From: Neolewinella lacunae
GTDB lineage: Bacteria; Bacteroidota; Bacteroidia; Chitinophagales; Saprospiraceae
Direction of reading: 5' to 3'
Length of the DNA: 64,000 bases
Assembly (NCBI RefSeq): GCF_014349155.1
Contig: NZ_JACSIT010000138.1
Location: 23,926 to 87,925 of the forward strand
Both the position numbers and the translations under genes were made by a program. The notes under the pieces are model-generated. The model was not told the DNA's origin, ran no database searches, and saw only the letters and a program-made list of their open reading frames with translations. Shown here piece after piece: positions 19,201 through 26,486 of this stretch. The first letter of the stretch is position 1, and each line of letters begins with the position of its first letter.

Positions 19201-19929
19201 CTGCCGCCCGTTTCCCGTTCCGTTAACTACGCGTTCGAGCTCCCAACCATCGAATTCCTGCAACATGCCCCGGGCAACTTGCCGAACAGCTTGAATGGCG
19301 TGGCCGTCCAGGAAATCCACACTTATCTCAGCACCGCAGAGATCAACGCTGCCCTGCCCCCGCCTCCTAATCCCGGTGGATTCAGCATCAACAACATGGT
19401 GGTCAACAACACCCCGCCCAACGGCGGTGGTGGCCTCGGAACGGTCATTCCTAACTTCCAGATCACACTGAATGGGGGCATCCAGGGCGGTCCGGGCAGC
19501 GGCGGTGGCGGCGGAAATTTCCCGAGCGGTCCGGGCATTTACCAGTCGGGGCCCAGTTACATCCCGCTGGTCGACTTCACCGAGTGGATGACCTTCCAGG
19601 ACTACATCCTCTTCCGCCGCCTGGTGGACGAAGGCGTCACGGAACTGGCCATCCTGAGCGAAACGTTTGAGTCTCCCAACAGTCCGCACTTCAACCTCAA
19701 CATTGAGTGCGACGAGCCTCCCGGCCCCCTTCCCAACGACCCTGACTACAACACCTTCGACCCGCCTTACGACTTCTACCTGCAGTACTACAAGCAGATC
19801 CGGGCCTATTTCAAGATGGGCGGGGAGAATTACTTCCCCTACCCTTACCGCTCTTCCCAGGAAGGGGTCTTCACCCTGGGCGGCAAACAATTCAATTTCC
19901 AGACGCCGCTGCTCAACCAGGGCCAGTAA
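13279..19929 (+). CDS. Giant secreted surface protein, 2216 aa (TANFOR-like N-terminus?)
   Basis: First gene of a probable operon. A signal peptide (to SVYSQ, ~28) is followed by two β-rich domains (~30-300) with FRCVEAR-type text: EGTYTLCVEARDF, NNFGCDVFF, PPLIIYPGDGAQVTSTQPQF. This arrangement recalls, from memory only, the N-terminus of large Bacteroidota proteins called TANFOR-domain. A long β-repeat region (~370-1380) follows, then a CSL-containing segment and a charged C-terminus. Three Gly/Pro/Asn-rich linkers are seen at about residues 300-325, 1700-1755 and 2040-2090, with repeated VQPGPGNLQGNGGGG. There is no T9SS sorting domain, so anchoring may depend on the downstream barrel. The function is unknown; adhesion or gliding is only a guess. 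Confidence 0.85.
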   Translation: MIHQRFRFRLLALTLLFIAFSLSVYSQAVRISVIVPNPPPAYWDAYLEFNADIRVILTNVSTQTREVKLIPTLTSDRGLGARFSPDFQPLSPIVVPGGGTVNLTYRDLRAIFGTPAQSDVQLSGISFDRLFESETIPEGTYTLCVEARDFVTNEPLSNNFGCDVFFVQQHEPPLIIYPGDGAQVTSTQPQFINFLWSTTGIPGRVRYRFELYDLDDLGLNNPADAYLLAATRPLFETDELVANTLAYDLGYPPLIPGRHYAIQVTAYDPNEELLFAQGGQSQVHQFQYVAPIVFGGGNGTIVIAPPNDGSGGGGGGVVPGPGNLNNQGNQQANYVYNCPPLPPPTTTPYPNTIGIGQTISVGGFPLEILSGGGFSPIAGTGRILVPAFNTYVNVEFTGLDVNTNLEAYGNGDVVRAVAGSNLIPNSLFEDLSNGAFNPNDLAESTAGQLRDYVANTNNWLNPQNPGIHPALNLPAGVAGAGMDLILTGMEFTPGGGVMAAYVQVDLPEAQGDRRLLFVGKGICLTEGNLGQGGALVLGGDQTFALSDGLDLTFLGGEDGTSVDWSENGVTSLNVSGRLTFDQTLVNTNGQALTASFTATVEDYQDWTATVTLNQNEWAIPGLEDFALQLLPGTIAYDHSAVAAPPGFDLPASHPLAGNEQLWQGVYIPGLEFSFPSGIDAEVNIQDIILDQQGVWLDVDINGNILSFGDNADVGNWPLAIDHLGLDVRGSSVESASFGGRIKLPISSTELAFTAPIGGGGDFNFAVELGQAINVDMWVAEMSLAGNSSVGVSKQGNSYLPQAVLHGQLSIGWTKTDNQANSAVGDFELPGIEFQDLTITGGAGQPQLSGEFGLDLEDVFQGGLAAFPLQLKGVDLNLNGSEIGLQLDLGLKLTEMANGFEGSTAFTIIGDWDGGQKRFTYDRTELNQISIDADMGVIDIEGSIVFYNGDPTYGDGFDGAVDIEVIPLDVGLEMRLMVGRKPSYRYFMIDALAKFPGIPLGPSGLGLYGLGGGFYANMQRQFPENQVMTINDVPDVPELGNALGEGGSGATYVPLQGNFGFMARAVIGLFPVSTAMNADLEFGMDIGPNFNVNSMYMSGDAYVMQNMADRDGGALISGGADLIMNFQDKEYTFGGSLHANILKFLELDVNLEAYYSPDDWHFYLGRWTPGHADPLTDPNRIKFEAGFDFSVASVKTGINSYFMMGTDLPAGLPPKPLQIQNIFAQDNDNLPTQGLLPVLTTTKGFAFGMINYFDLSFKVLIFRLDIEYLMGLDVLMENKQGQECSLTEFGINQWYGKGQAYAYLGIEGAVEGRLFGKTRKFTFVEIEAAAAIDFAGPKPVWLRGKAALRGEVLGGLVKFDTKVQFEHGKKVVCSLDGNNVFDDIPIVEEFDPADGATLQSIFTNPQVSFNFPRGAFPIEEESDEPGETITRYYGYQITSFKVRTKVQGESWKVHAGGTGAPQYDNAGYSCAYDLPEQLPEYADVEIEIKVRGRRYGSNNTNDVVENFDEQVYKSTFKTGEAPDYIMANSIDHSVPFHRQRYFLEDQHGNSGYFNFWHEQSNKLFRSAPSPQDGLSNQGTYSYKVRFKDLAAGTHHDVNPTGISTAAGGGLNFALPKAYLQPDKVYEIDVVRIYNPPAGNSQDNTNVVMENLGISGQGGGGGQLQILALPPPPNPNQGLFQVAVLNNNGGNIQQMGLNNQFQSPQNPPANLNPGNLQGNGGGGVQPGPGNLQGNGGGGGGIQPGPGNFLNPGGNMDGLKYASRRLKHRGQVGEQVVKSLMQQKFYFKTSKYKTLAAKMNDVDIKNLANPKFQEHILDTDPLHQYPDGALIKTLYVFLESEEPFDRFESQYWTWALNVTDGANHSQFKVTKYSPYVTFEGKEDWRSQTFMTEGSNGLFRPPFDYSDNSWCNQTFYDPDVEYLDYENALPKPNAILHTGNPNPWKWFAYQLASPNVWDLEDDRRYRHEAPFGTRRNRELPPVSRSVNYAFELPTIEFLQHAPGNLPNSLNGVAVQEIHTYLSTAEINAALPPPPNPGGFSINNMVVNNTPPNGGGGLGTVIPNFQITLNGGIQGGPGSGGGGGNFPSGPGIYQSGPSYIPLVDFTEWMTFQDYILFRRLVDEGVTELAILSETFESPNSPHFNLNIECDEPPGPLPNDPDYNTFDPPYDFYLQYYKQIRAYFKMGGENYFPYPYRSSQEGVFTLGGKQFNFQTPLLNQGQ
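18409..18525 (+). repeat. In-frame GPGN/GGGG-coding repeat in the giant protein
   Basis: Three imperfect units encode NPGNLQGNGGGG, GPGNLQGNGGGGGG and GPGNFLNPGG. They form a flexible linker before a basic, helical segment (ASRRLKHRGQVGEQVVKSLM). Similar glycine runs occur near 14212 and 19496. Confidence 0.85.
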
Positions 19930-20041
19930 GCCCCGCCTTTTTTACCATCACCACGACGCGGCTGGCAGCGGAGCGTGACCAGGGGAGGATCCATCTACCA
20001 ACCTGATCACGCTTCCGCCGCCGGCCCCCAACACCAACAAA

Positions 20042-22138
20042 ATGAAAAATCTGTTCACTGCTTGGCGGGGCCTGGTCCTGACCCTGCTCCTCCTTACCTG
20101 CACGGCACCTGCGACCGCGCAAACAGAAAACGCGGCCGACACGCTGCCCCCACCCCCGGGGCTGCGGCTGCTGGCCCGCCCCTACGGCGACTCGATCACC
20201 CTGCGCTGGGCCCCGACCGATTTTACCGTGTGGCGCGAAATGCGCGCCAACGGCGTGGTGCTGGAACGCCGCATCGCCGGGGCCGACGCCTGGCAATCGG
20301 TGACGACCGACCGCCTGATTGCCTACACCCTGGATGATTTTAACAATTTTACGAACACGGATAACGTCCACGTCGTGGCGGTAGCCGAGGCGCTCCACGG
20401 CGACGCCGAATACCCGGCCACGCCCCCGGCCGGACCGATGGGCGAGGTGCGGCTGAAGCTCGACGAGCAAGACCAACGCTTCTTCCTCGCCGCCGTCAAC
20501 GCCGACCTCTCCGCACAGGCCGCCACGGCCCTGGGGTGGCGCTGGACCGACCGCGGACTCCGCCCCGGCATCCCCTACGAATACCGCGTGCGTACCGTGC
20601 CCGGCAAAAACCAGGTGGGCAGCCGCTATACCTCCGAGCCCCTGCGGGTGCGCAGTTCCGATAACTTCGCCTTCGGCCCCGTCAGTGGCCTGAGCATCCG
20701 CGAGGGCGACCAAAAAGTCACCCTGGAATGGCCCGTTAACCCCAACCGCAAACGCTACGTGGCCTACCACGTGGAGGTGAGCGACGATGGCCGCAACTTC
20801 CGCCGCACCCAGGAGTTCCCCCTCTTCAAAACCCTGCCCCAGGACGGCGAGACCGACTTTAAGCACGACATCAAACTGGACGAAAATTACGTTCGCCGCC
20901 ACTACCGCCTCGTGGGCATCAACTCCTTCGGCGAGCTGGCCGAGCCTTCCATGGCTGCGGTGGGCCAGGGCATTGACCTGACGCCGCCGCCCAGCCTCAA
21001 CTCCCTCAAGGCCACCGATAACGGCAGCGGCGGCTTTCGCCTCACCTGGGAATTCCCCGAAGCAACGCCCCCGGACGTGCGCGGCTACGTGGTGGTGCGC
21101 AGCTGGGATTACAAAGGTCCCTTCTCCCCCGTCAACGACCGCGTTTTACCGCCCCTGGCCACCGAATTTACCGACCCCGAACCGACGCCCCACCGCGCCA
21201 ACTACTACGCGGTATACACCTACGACACGGCCGGCAACTACGCCATGAGCACCCCGGCCATCGCCCTCTGGCACGACGAAGAACCACCGGCCAAACCCAC
21301 GGGCCTGACCGGAAAAATCGACACCCTGGGCAACGTCTTCCTCGTGTGGGAGCCCGGAGAGGAACCCGACCTGCACGGCTACCGCGTGTACATGAGCCAC
21401 GCCAAGAAACGGGAATTTCTGCAGGTAACCTCCGATATCCTGCACCAGAATTACTACTTCGACTCCACGCGCCTGCGCGTGCTCAACGAAAAGATTTACT
21501 ACCAGGTGGTGGCCCTCGACAACAACTTCAATCCTTCGGCCTACTCCGATATTCTGGAGCTGGAACGGCCCGACGTGATGCCGCCTTCGGCTCCGGTGAT
21601 CACCGATTTTGCGGCCCGGGGCAGCAGCGTGACTTTGCGGTGGCGGCCGGGTAGCAGCCCCGATGTGGTCCAGCAGGAAATCTGGCGCAGTGGCCCCGAC
21701 GCTGCCCCCCGCCCCATCCGCGCCCTGGGCGGCAGCGATACGCTTTTTGTGGACACCAGCACGGTGGCGCGCACGCCCTACGTGTACTTCATCCGGGTGT
21801 CCGACGAGGCCAGGCTCTTCGCCGACTCCCGCAGCGTGACCATCGTTTCGGGCACCGGTACGGCGCTGGAGGGCGTCAGTGCGTGGGCGCGGACGCAGGT
21901 GCCGGGAACGGATGAGGAAGCGATGACCTGGCAGGCCCTGGGCCGGGGCATCGGCGGCTTCCAGCTGTACCGCCAGTCCCCCGGCGAAGCCCTGCGTCCC
22001 TACCGCCAGCTCCCGGCCGAACTCCGCAGCTGGTCCATCCCCGCCCAGGAGAATGACGCCAGCTTCGCCATCCAAATCATTTACCAAGACGGAGGCCGCT
22101 CGGCGCTGAGCTCCCTGGCTGGCCCCACCAAAAGATAG
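20042..22138 (+). CDS. Secreted protein with fibronectin type III-like domains
   Basis: A 698-residue protein. The signal peptide ends near CTAPATAQ (residue ~27), the last part of which is encoded by a copy of the 16-bp dispersed motif. At least four FN3-like modules follow, marked by openings such as PPPPGLRLLARPYGDSITLRW (start ~36), PVSGLSIREGDQKVTLEW, PPAKPTGLTGKIDTLGNVF and PPSAPVITDFAARGSSVTL, each followed by a Tyr-rich second half (YRVYMSHAKK, YYQVVALDNN). It lies 112 bp after the giant protein and 6 bp before the β-barrel gene, so the three are probably co-transcribed and act together at the cell surface (inference). A second motif copy encodes ARTQVPG near residue 617. Confidence 0.88.
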   Translation: MKNLFTAWRGLVLTLLLLTCTAPATAQTENAADTLPPPPGLRLLARPYGDSITLRWAPTDFTVWREMRANGVVLERRIAGADAWQSVTTDRLIAYTLDDFNNFTNTDNVHVVAVAEALHGDAEYPATPPAGPMGEVRLKLDEQDQRFFLAAVNADLSAQAATALGWRWTDRGLRPGIPYEYRVRTVPGKNQVGSRYTSEPLRVRSSDNFAFGPVSGLSIREGDQKVTLEWPVNPNRKRYVAYHVEVSDDGRNFRRTQEFPLFKTLPQDGETDFKHDIKLDENYVRRHYRLVGINSFGELAEPSMAAVGQGIDLTPPPSLNSLKATDNGSGGFRLTWEFPEATPPDVRGYVVVRSWDYKGPFSPVNDRVLPPLATEFTDPEPTPHRANYYAVYTYDTAGNYAMSTPAIALWHDEEPPAKPTGLTGKIDTLGNVFLVWEPGEEPDLHGYRVYMSHAKKREFLQVTSDILHQNYYFDSTRLRVLNEKIYYQVVALDNNFNPSAYSDILELERPDVMPPSAPVITDFAARGSSVTLRWRPGSSPDVVQQEIWRSGPDAAPRPIRALGGSDTLFVDTSTVARTPYVYFIRVSDEARLFADSRSVTIVSGTGTALEGVSAWARTQVPGTDEEAMTWQALGRGIGGFQLYRQSPGEALRPYRQLPAELRSWSIPAQENDASFAIQIIYQDGGRSALSSLAGPTKR
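20105..20120 (+). repeat. Dispersed 16-bp motif, GCACCTGCGACCGCGC
   Basis: Exact copy, variable base A. In the FN3-like gene it encodes APATA at the signal-peptide end. Confidence 0.9.
21887..21902 (-). repeat. Dispersed 16-bp motif, GCACCTGCGTCCGCGC
   Basis: Exact copy, variable base T, inside the FN3-like gene. The coding strand reads through it as ARTQVP, the same reading as the copy at 32348. Confidence 0.9.
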
Positions 22139-22144
22139 TCACCC

Positions 22145-23884
22145 ATGACCCCTACGCGCTATACCTGCCTGCTCGGGCTTTTACTGCTCTGCCTTACGGC
22201 CTCCCTGCGGGCCCAGGATCTGGAAAGCATTGCCCAAGCCAAACCGATCGTGGTGACCGGCGGCCTGCGATTTGGTACCCAGTTTTACAACGTTACGGGT
22301 ATTGAGGAGCGGGCCGCCCCTTTGCAACTCTCCGCCAGTGGCCGCATCAACATCGCTATTCTCGAAGAATTCAATATCCCGATCAGCTTCGCCATCGGTC
22401 GGCAGCGGCCCAACCTCAACTTCCCCATCTACCGGCAGTTCGGCCTCAGCCCCCGCTACAAGTGGCTGACCGTCCACGCCGGCTACCGGAACATGCGGCT
22501 GAGCAACTTCACCCTCAATAACCACACCTTCCTCGGTGGCGGCGTGGAACTCAACCCCGGCAAACTCCGCGTAGCCGGCATGTACGGCCGGCTCCGGCAA
22601 GGCCTGCGGGAGGTTACCGAAGACATCGACCTGTTCTTCGGCCAGCCCCTCTACAACCGCTACGCCTGGGGCGGGCGCGTGGGCTGGGGCGACGCGACGA
22701 GCCACTTCGACGTGATCTACTTCCGGGCCGAAGACCGCGACCAGAACGTCCTCTTCCCCGATAGCCTCGCCCGGCCCGCGCCCGCCGAAAACCTCGTATT
22801 GGGCATTGACTGGCGGCAGCGCATTGGCCAAAACTTCACCATTTACGGGGAGGCCGCCGCCAGTGGTTACAACCGCAACCAGAACTCCGAAGCCTTCCCC
22901 CTGGAAGAATACCGCGGCAGCCAGATCCTGGATTACCTCTTTACGCCCAAATTCTCTACCCAGTCTGGCCTGGCCATTAAAGGCGGGGCCAGCTACGCCA
23001 CCCGGGCCTTCAACCTCGGTCTGGATTACGAACGCATTGACCCGGGATTTGAGAGCATGGGGACTTACTTCCTCAACGGCGACTGGGAAAACATCCGGGG
23101 CAGCCTCGGCTTCGGCCTTTTTCAGCAGCGGCTCCGGCTCCAGGGCAGCCTGGGCGTGCAGCGCAACAACCTGTATGAGCAGCGGGCGGAAACCAGCCGG
23201 CGCACCATTGGCTCCCTCTTCGCTACCCTCGCGGGCCGGGAACGCTGGAGCCTGGGCGTCAACTACTCCAACTTCAACCAGGACCACCGCCCCTCCGCCC
23301 TCGTCATCTTCAACGACACGCTGCGCATCGCCTCCACCACCGAAAACTACGGAGCCAACTGGACCCTGAGCGGGAAGGGCGGCCCCAACCGCGCCCTGGG
23401 CACCTTCGTAGCCACCATCAACCTCCAGCGCACCAACAATGACAACCCTTTGAGCGAGGGCTTCGACGACCTCAGGACCCTCTTCAGCTCTCTCAACTAC
23501 AGCCTTCGCCTGGCCAACCAGACTTCAACCCTGACCACGGCCATCAACTACAGTGAAGTGGACGTGGCCGACCGCCTGACCACGGGCTACGGCGGCACTC
23601 TGGGCTGGCGCCAGCAACTGGCCAACAAAAAAATCCAGGTGGCCATCACCAATACCTACAACCGCAACAGCGTCGACGGAACACCCGACGGGTTCAGCAA
23701 TGCCCTGCGGGGGAACCTCACCTGGCAGGCCAGCAAACTCCACGCTTTCGACTTTGGCTTCTCCTGGCTGGAGCGGACCAGCTCGGCAGGCTTCTCCTTT
23801 ACCGAACAGCGGGGGACGCTGAGCTACGGACTGAGCTTCCCCGTAAAACGAAAAGACAAAGCAGCGGATGCTGCCAATCAATAA
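22145..23884 (+). CDS. Outer-membrane β-barrel protein
   Basis: A 579-residue protein with a signal peptide (to LRAQ, ~24). The rest is a succession of amphipathic strands with alternating polar and aromatic residues (LRFGTQFYNV, FDVIYFRAED, FTIYGEAAASGYN, LGVNYSNFNQ, SLNYSLRLANQ, LHAFDFGFSWLERT, GTLSYGLSFPV), typical of a large outer-membrane barrel. There is no TonB plug. It ends shortly after the last strand with a charged tail (KRKDKAADAANQ) rather than a terminal Phe. Six bases separate it from the FN3-like gene upstream. It is a candidate export channel or anchor for its two large secreted neighbours (inference). Confidence 0.87.
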   Translation: MTPTRYTCLLGLLLLCLTASLRAQDLESIAQAKPIVVTGGLRFGTQFYNVTGIEERAAPLQLSASGRINIAILEEFNIPISFAIGRQRPNLNFPIYRQFGLSPRYKWLTVHAGYRNMRLSNFTLNNHTFLGGGVELNPGKLRVAGMYGRLRQGLREVTEDIDLFFGQPLYNRYAWGGRVGWGDATSHFDVIYFRAEDRDQNVLFPDSLARPAPAENLVLGIDWRQRIGQNFTIYGEAAASGYNRNQNSEAFPLEEYRGSQILDYLFTPKFSTQSGLAIKGGASYATRAFNLGLDYERIDPGFESMGTYFLNGDWENIRGSLGFGLFQQRLRLQGSLGVQRNNLYEQRAETSRRTIGSLFATLAGRERWSLGVNYSNFNQDHRPSALVIFNDTLRIASTTENYGANWTLSGKGGPNRALGTFVATINLQRTNNDNPLSEGFDDLRTLFSSLNYSLRLANQTSTLTTAINYSEVDVADRLTTGYGGTLGWRQQLANKKIQVAITNTYNRNSVDGTPDGFSNALRGNLTWQASKLHAFDFGFSWLERTSSAGFSFTEQRGTLSYGLSFPVKRKDKAADAANQ

Positions 23885-23903
23885 TCCCATAAATCCATCC
23901 AAC

Positions 23904-24854
23904 ATGCGTACCCTCAATTTTCTCCTTTTCCTGCTTTGCGGGTCAATGCTCTACGCCCAGGGAGTTGTCGTGAACATCACCAGTGCGGGCATTGGCGTTC
24001 CGCCAGACGGAGATTGCCGGAGCGATATTGCGGAGCCCGACTGCGGGAATCTGGACGGGGTCCAGGACATCACCGTGGCCCCCGGCGCAGAAGTTGCCCT
24101 GTTCATCCAGTGGCGGAATGATGGCAGCGCAACCATCACCGAAGTTCGGGCTACTGACCAGCAGGGAAATCCGGTGTTTCCGCCGGTCAGCAACACCTTG
24201 CTTCCAGGCGGCTCCGACCTGGCCACCGTTTTTTTCAACGCTCCGGTCGTACCGGGCAACTATACCACTCTGCTCACCCTTACGGCCACGGACAGTAACG
24301 AACGCGACGACACCGACCAGTTCCGGTACTTCATCACCGTCGACCAGTCCCTGCCCGTAGTGTTTACTGACTTTACCGCCCGCGCCACGGAAAAAGACGG
24401 GGTGGTGTTGCAGTGGTTCACCCAAAACGAAGAAAACAACGACCGCTTTGAGGTGGAAAGGAGCCTTGATGGCCGGAGCTTCGTGCAGTTGGGCGCGGTC
24501 GCAGGTGCCGGGGAAAGCCAAACGGAGCAGGGCTATTCCTTCCGTGATCGTTTCCCGCTGCCCGGGGAGAACTTCTACCGGCTACGGCAGGTCGATGTGG
24601 ACGGGCGGAGTGCTTACAGCAGCGTAGTGGGGGTAAACCTTGCGGCCGGACTCGCCCTCTTCCCCAACCCCGCCCAAGACGAGTTACAACTGCCTGGCTT
24701 CGCCGGGGGAGCCGTAGAAATATTCGATGCCCTGGGCCGCCTCATCTTGCGCCAGGAATTGGCGGCGGGAACCCCGTTGGCAGTGCAACACCTCCGGCCA
24801 GGCCGCTACCTGCTGCGGGCCGGGCGGGAGTCCAGGTGGTGGATAAAGCGGTAA
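23904..24854 (+). CDS. T9SS-exported protein with C-terminal sorting domain
   Basis: A 316-residue protein. The start at 23904 gives a clean signal peptide (MRTLNFLLFLLCGSMLYAQ) and a 19-bp gap to the barrel gene; a longer start overlaps that gene. Residues ~20-150 form a β-rich domain with CARDB-like text (EVALFIQWRNDGSATITEV, GSDLATVFFNAPVVPGNY). Then comes the typical FTARATEKDGVVLQWFTQNE and ENFYRLRQVDVDGRSAYSSV module, then a type-A sorting domain (LALFPNPAQDELQLP, VEIFDALGRLI, GRYLLRAG). It is expected to cross the outer membrane by T9SS and be attached to the surface. It is the last gene of the operon. Confidence 0.92.
   Translation: MRTLNFLLFLLCGSMLYAQGVVVNITSAGIGVPPDGDCRSDIAEPDCGNLDGVQDITVAPGAEVALFIQWRNDGSATITEVRATDQQGNPVFPPVSNTLLPGGSDLATVFFNAPVVPGNYTTLLTLTATDSNERDDTDQFRYFITVDQSLPVVFTDFTARATEKDGVVLQWFTQNEENNDRFEVERSLDGRSFVQLGAVAGAGESQTEQGYSFRDRFPLPGENFYRLRQVDVDGRSAYSSVVGVNLAAGLALFPNPAQDELQLPGFAGGAVEIFDALGRLILRQELAAGTPLAVQHLRPGRYLLRAGRESRWWIKR
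24493..24508 (-). repeat. Dispersed 16-bp motif, GCACCTGCGACCGCGC
   Basis: Exact copy, variable base A, inside the T9SS cargo gene, where the coding strand reads GAVAGA in a loop between domain halves. Confidence 0.9.
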
Positions 24855-24920
24855 GGTAGTGGTCCGCGCAAAAACTTGGAGGACCAGGGGGCGGGGACCA
24901 AAGGCATAAAAATTCGTCCG

Positions 24921-25769
24921 CTACCCCAAACAGAGCAATTCAAAGTAGAGGTGGCTGGGAAGACTGGCCAACTCCGGGGGCGTAGCCGGGGGAGCGCCGT
25001 ATTCGCAAAAGCGAAGGTCTTCGATGTAGCGGTAAAACTGCCGGTAGAGCTCGCTGTGGTCCGTGATTTCTCCGCACAGGTAAAGCGGCACGCGGGCGGG
25101 AGACCAGCCGCACTGCTGGTAGGCCAGGAGCAAAAAGTAGAGCGCGTCTTGCGAACTGGCGTAGGTAAAAGTGTTGAAAAACAACAACTTCCCGTTCTGC
25201 TGGGCAGCGACGAACAGCTTATTACCCCGTAAGGCGACGGATACCGACTGGTGGCCCAGGCGCTGCGAGCGCAGGCTCCAGGCGGTGAGTAATCCTCCCG
25301 CTACGTGGTGGGTGCGCAACGGATGTAAGCGCCTTTCCACCGCTTCGATGCGGTCCTTAGGGCTCGCAAACAGGAGGTGGCCCTCCAGTTCGTTGAAGCG
25401 CTCTTCGCGCACCGCGTCGTTGAGGCCCAAAACCGTAAGGTGCTCCAGGTATTTGCTGGCCTGCCCGGGCTGGTACAGCTCGTCGGGCACCACGGTAAGG
25501 CGCTCGCTTTCCCAACCCAGGATACAGCTGCCGTAGCGGAGGGCGCGGAGCTTATCGTCGGCCTGGACGAGCCGGTTGAAACTCTCGGGCCAGGCGGCCA
25601 ACTCGGCGGGGCTCAGCGTGAGGGAGGAATAGGCCAAAAGTTCATTGCGGCTACGATCCCGGATGACATAAGCAAAACTGTCCATCCCAGTGAGGATGGA
25701 CAGTTCGTACTTATGCGCGCTTTCGGGTTTGAAAGCCGCCGCAGTCAAATGGTAATTACTTACTGCCAA
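24921..25769 (-). CDS. DUF3822 family protein
   Basis: A 282-residue cytoplasmic protein. The general shape (SNYHLTAAAFKPESAHKYELSI near the start, DSFAYVIRDRSRNELLAYSS, then LFVAAQQNGKLLFFNTFTYAS and DALYFLLLAYQQ in the second half) is that of DUF3822, a Bacteroidota family with an ASKHA/type IV pilus-ATPase-like fold and unknown role. The start codon overlaps the last 10 bases of the upstream gene (25760-26341), so the two are translationally coupled. No regulatory site is visible. Confidence 0.85.
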   Translation of the reverse strand: MAVSNYHLTAAAFKPESAHKYELSILTGMDSFAYVIRDRSRNELLAYSSLTLSPAELAAWPESFNRLVQADDKLRALRYGSCILGWESERLTVVPDELYQPGQASKYLEHLTVLGLNDAVREERFNELEGHLLFASPKDRIEAVERRLHPLRTHHVAGGLLTAWSLRSQRLGHQSVSVALRGNKLFVAAQQNGKLLFFNTFTYASSQDALYFLLLAYQQCGWSPARVPLYLCGEITDHSELYRQFYRYIEDLRFCEYGAPPATPPELASLPSHLYFELLCLG

Positions 25770-26341
25770 GAGCCACCGAGGGTTGGCTTGCTAAGATCCC
25801 CGAAGCTCATGGCGGCGTTCGGGTTGTAGTTCTGGTCGTAGCGCTGGTACTTGATGTCGCCGTATTCCCCCATGTAAGTCGCCTTCTTGACGCCAACCTG
25901 CACAACGGGCACCTGGGTAGACTGGTACTCGATCACCTTAGCGTCGATGTCAAAGTTGACCCCTTCGGTATAGGGAACCTTTTCGATGTCTTCCAGGACA
26001 ATACCCAGCCCGGCAATCGTATCGCGCGCGGGGATGCGGGTGGTATCGTAGGTGATGGTGCCGGTAAAGTTGGGATCGTCGGGGTCACCGATTACGCTGA
26101 TGGAGAGAAGTTCGCCTTCGGTAAGGACCTGCTTGAGGGTATCGAAGGTGGGCGCAAACTCACCCGTGATGTCCCGGTACAGCTCCTGGGCTTTACGGAT
26201 CATTTGCAGTTTATCGGCTACTGCCTGGTCCCGTACGCTGCGTTCGTTGTTGAAGGCGATGGGTTCCTCGATGCTTTTGTACAGGAGGAAGGCCAGGAAA
26301 AAAGCAAAAACCAGGAAGAGAAGACTGAATAGTGTGCGCAT
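25760..26341 (-). CDS. Membrane-anchored conserved protein of unknown function
   Basis: A 193-residue protein. One N-terminal hydrophobic helix (LFSLLFLVFAFFLAFLLY) is followed by a helical pairing region (AVADKLQMIRKAQELYRDITGEF) and a β-rich C-terminus (GTITYDTTRIPARDTIAG, PVVQVGVKKATYMGEYGD). The layout of a helix, a hydrophilic stalk and a β domain recalls pilin-like or periplasmic anchored proteins that are common hypothetical genes in Bacteroidota. It overlaps the DUF3822 gene by 10 bp and is divergent from tsaD. Confidence 0.8.
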   Translation of the reverse strand: MRTLFSLLFLVFAFFLAFLLYKSIEEPIAFNNERSVRDQAVADKLQMIRKAQELYRDITGEFAPTFDTLKQVLTEGELLSISVIGDPDDPNFTGTITYDTTRIPARDTIAGLGIVLEDIEKVPYTEGVNFDIDAKVIEYQSTQVPVVQVGVKKATYMGEYGDIKYQRYDQNYNPNAAMSFGDLSKPTLGGSWQ

Positions 26342-26486
26342 TGGTAGCTTTTAATTTCCGCAAGTATAAAACATTTCCGACATCTGATGGATGCAGAAAA
26401 TGCCTCGGCTGGTGTAACAGTCCGCAATTTCGTTTGTTTGTGCCATAAAACCAGGCTTTTTCTTCATCTTTTGTAAGTTCCCTCCC

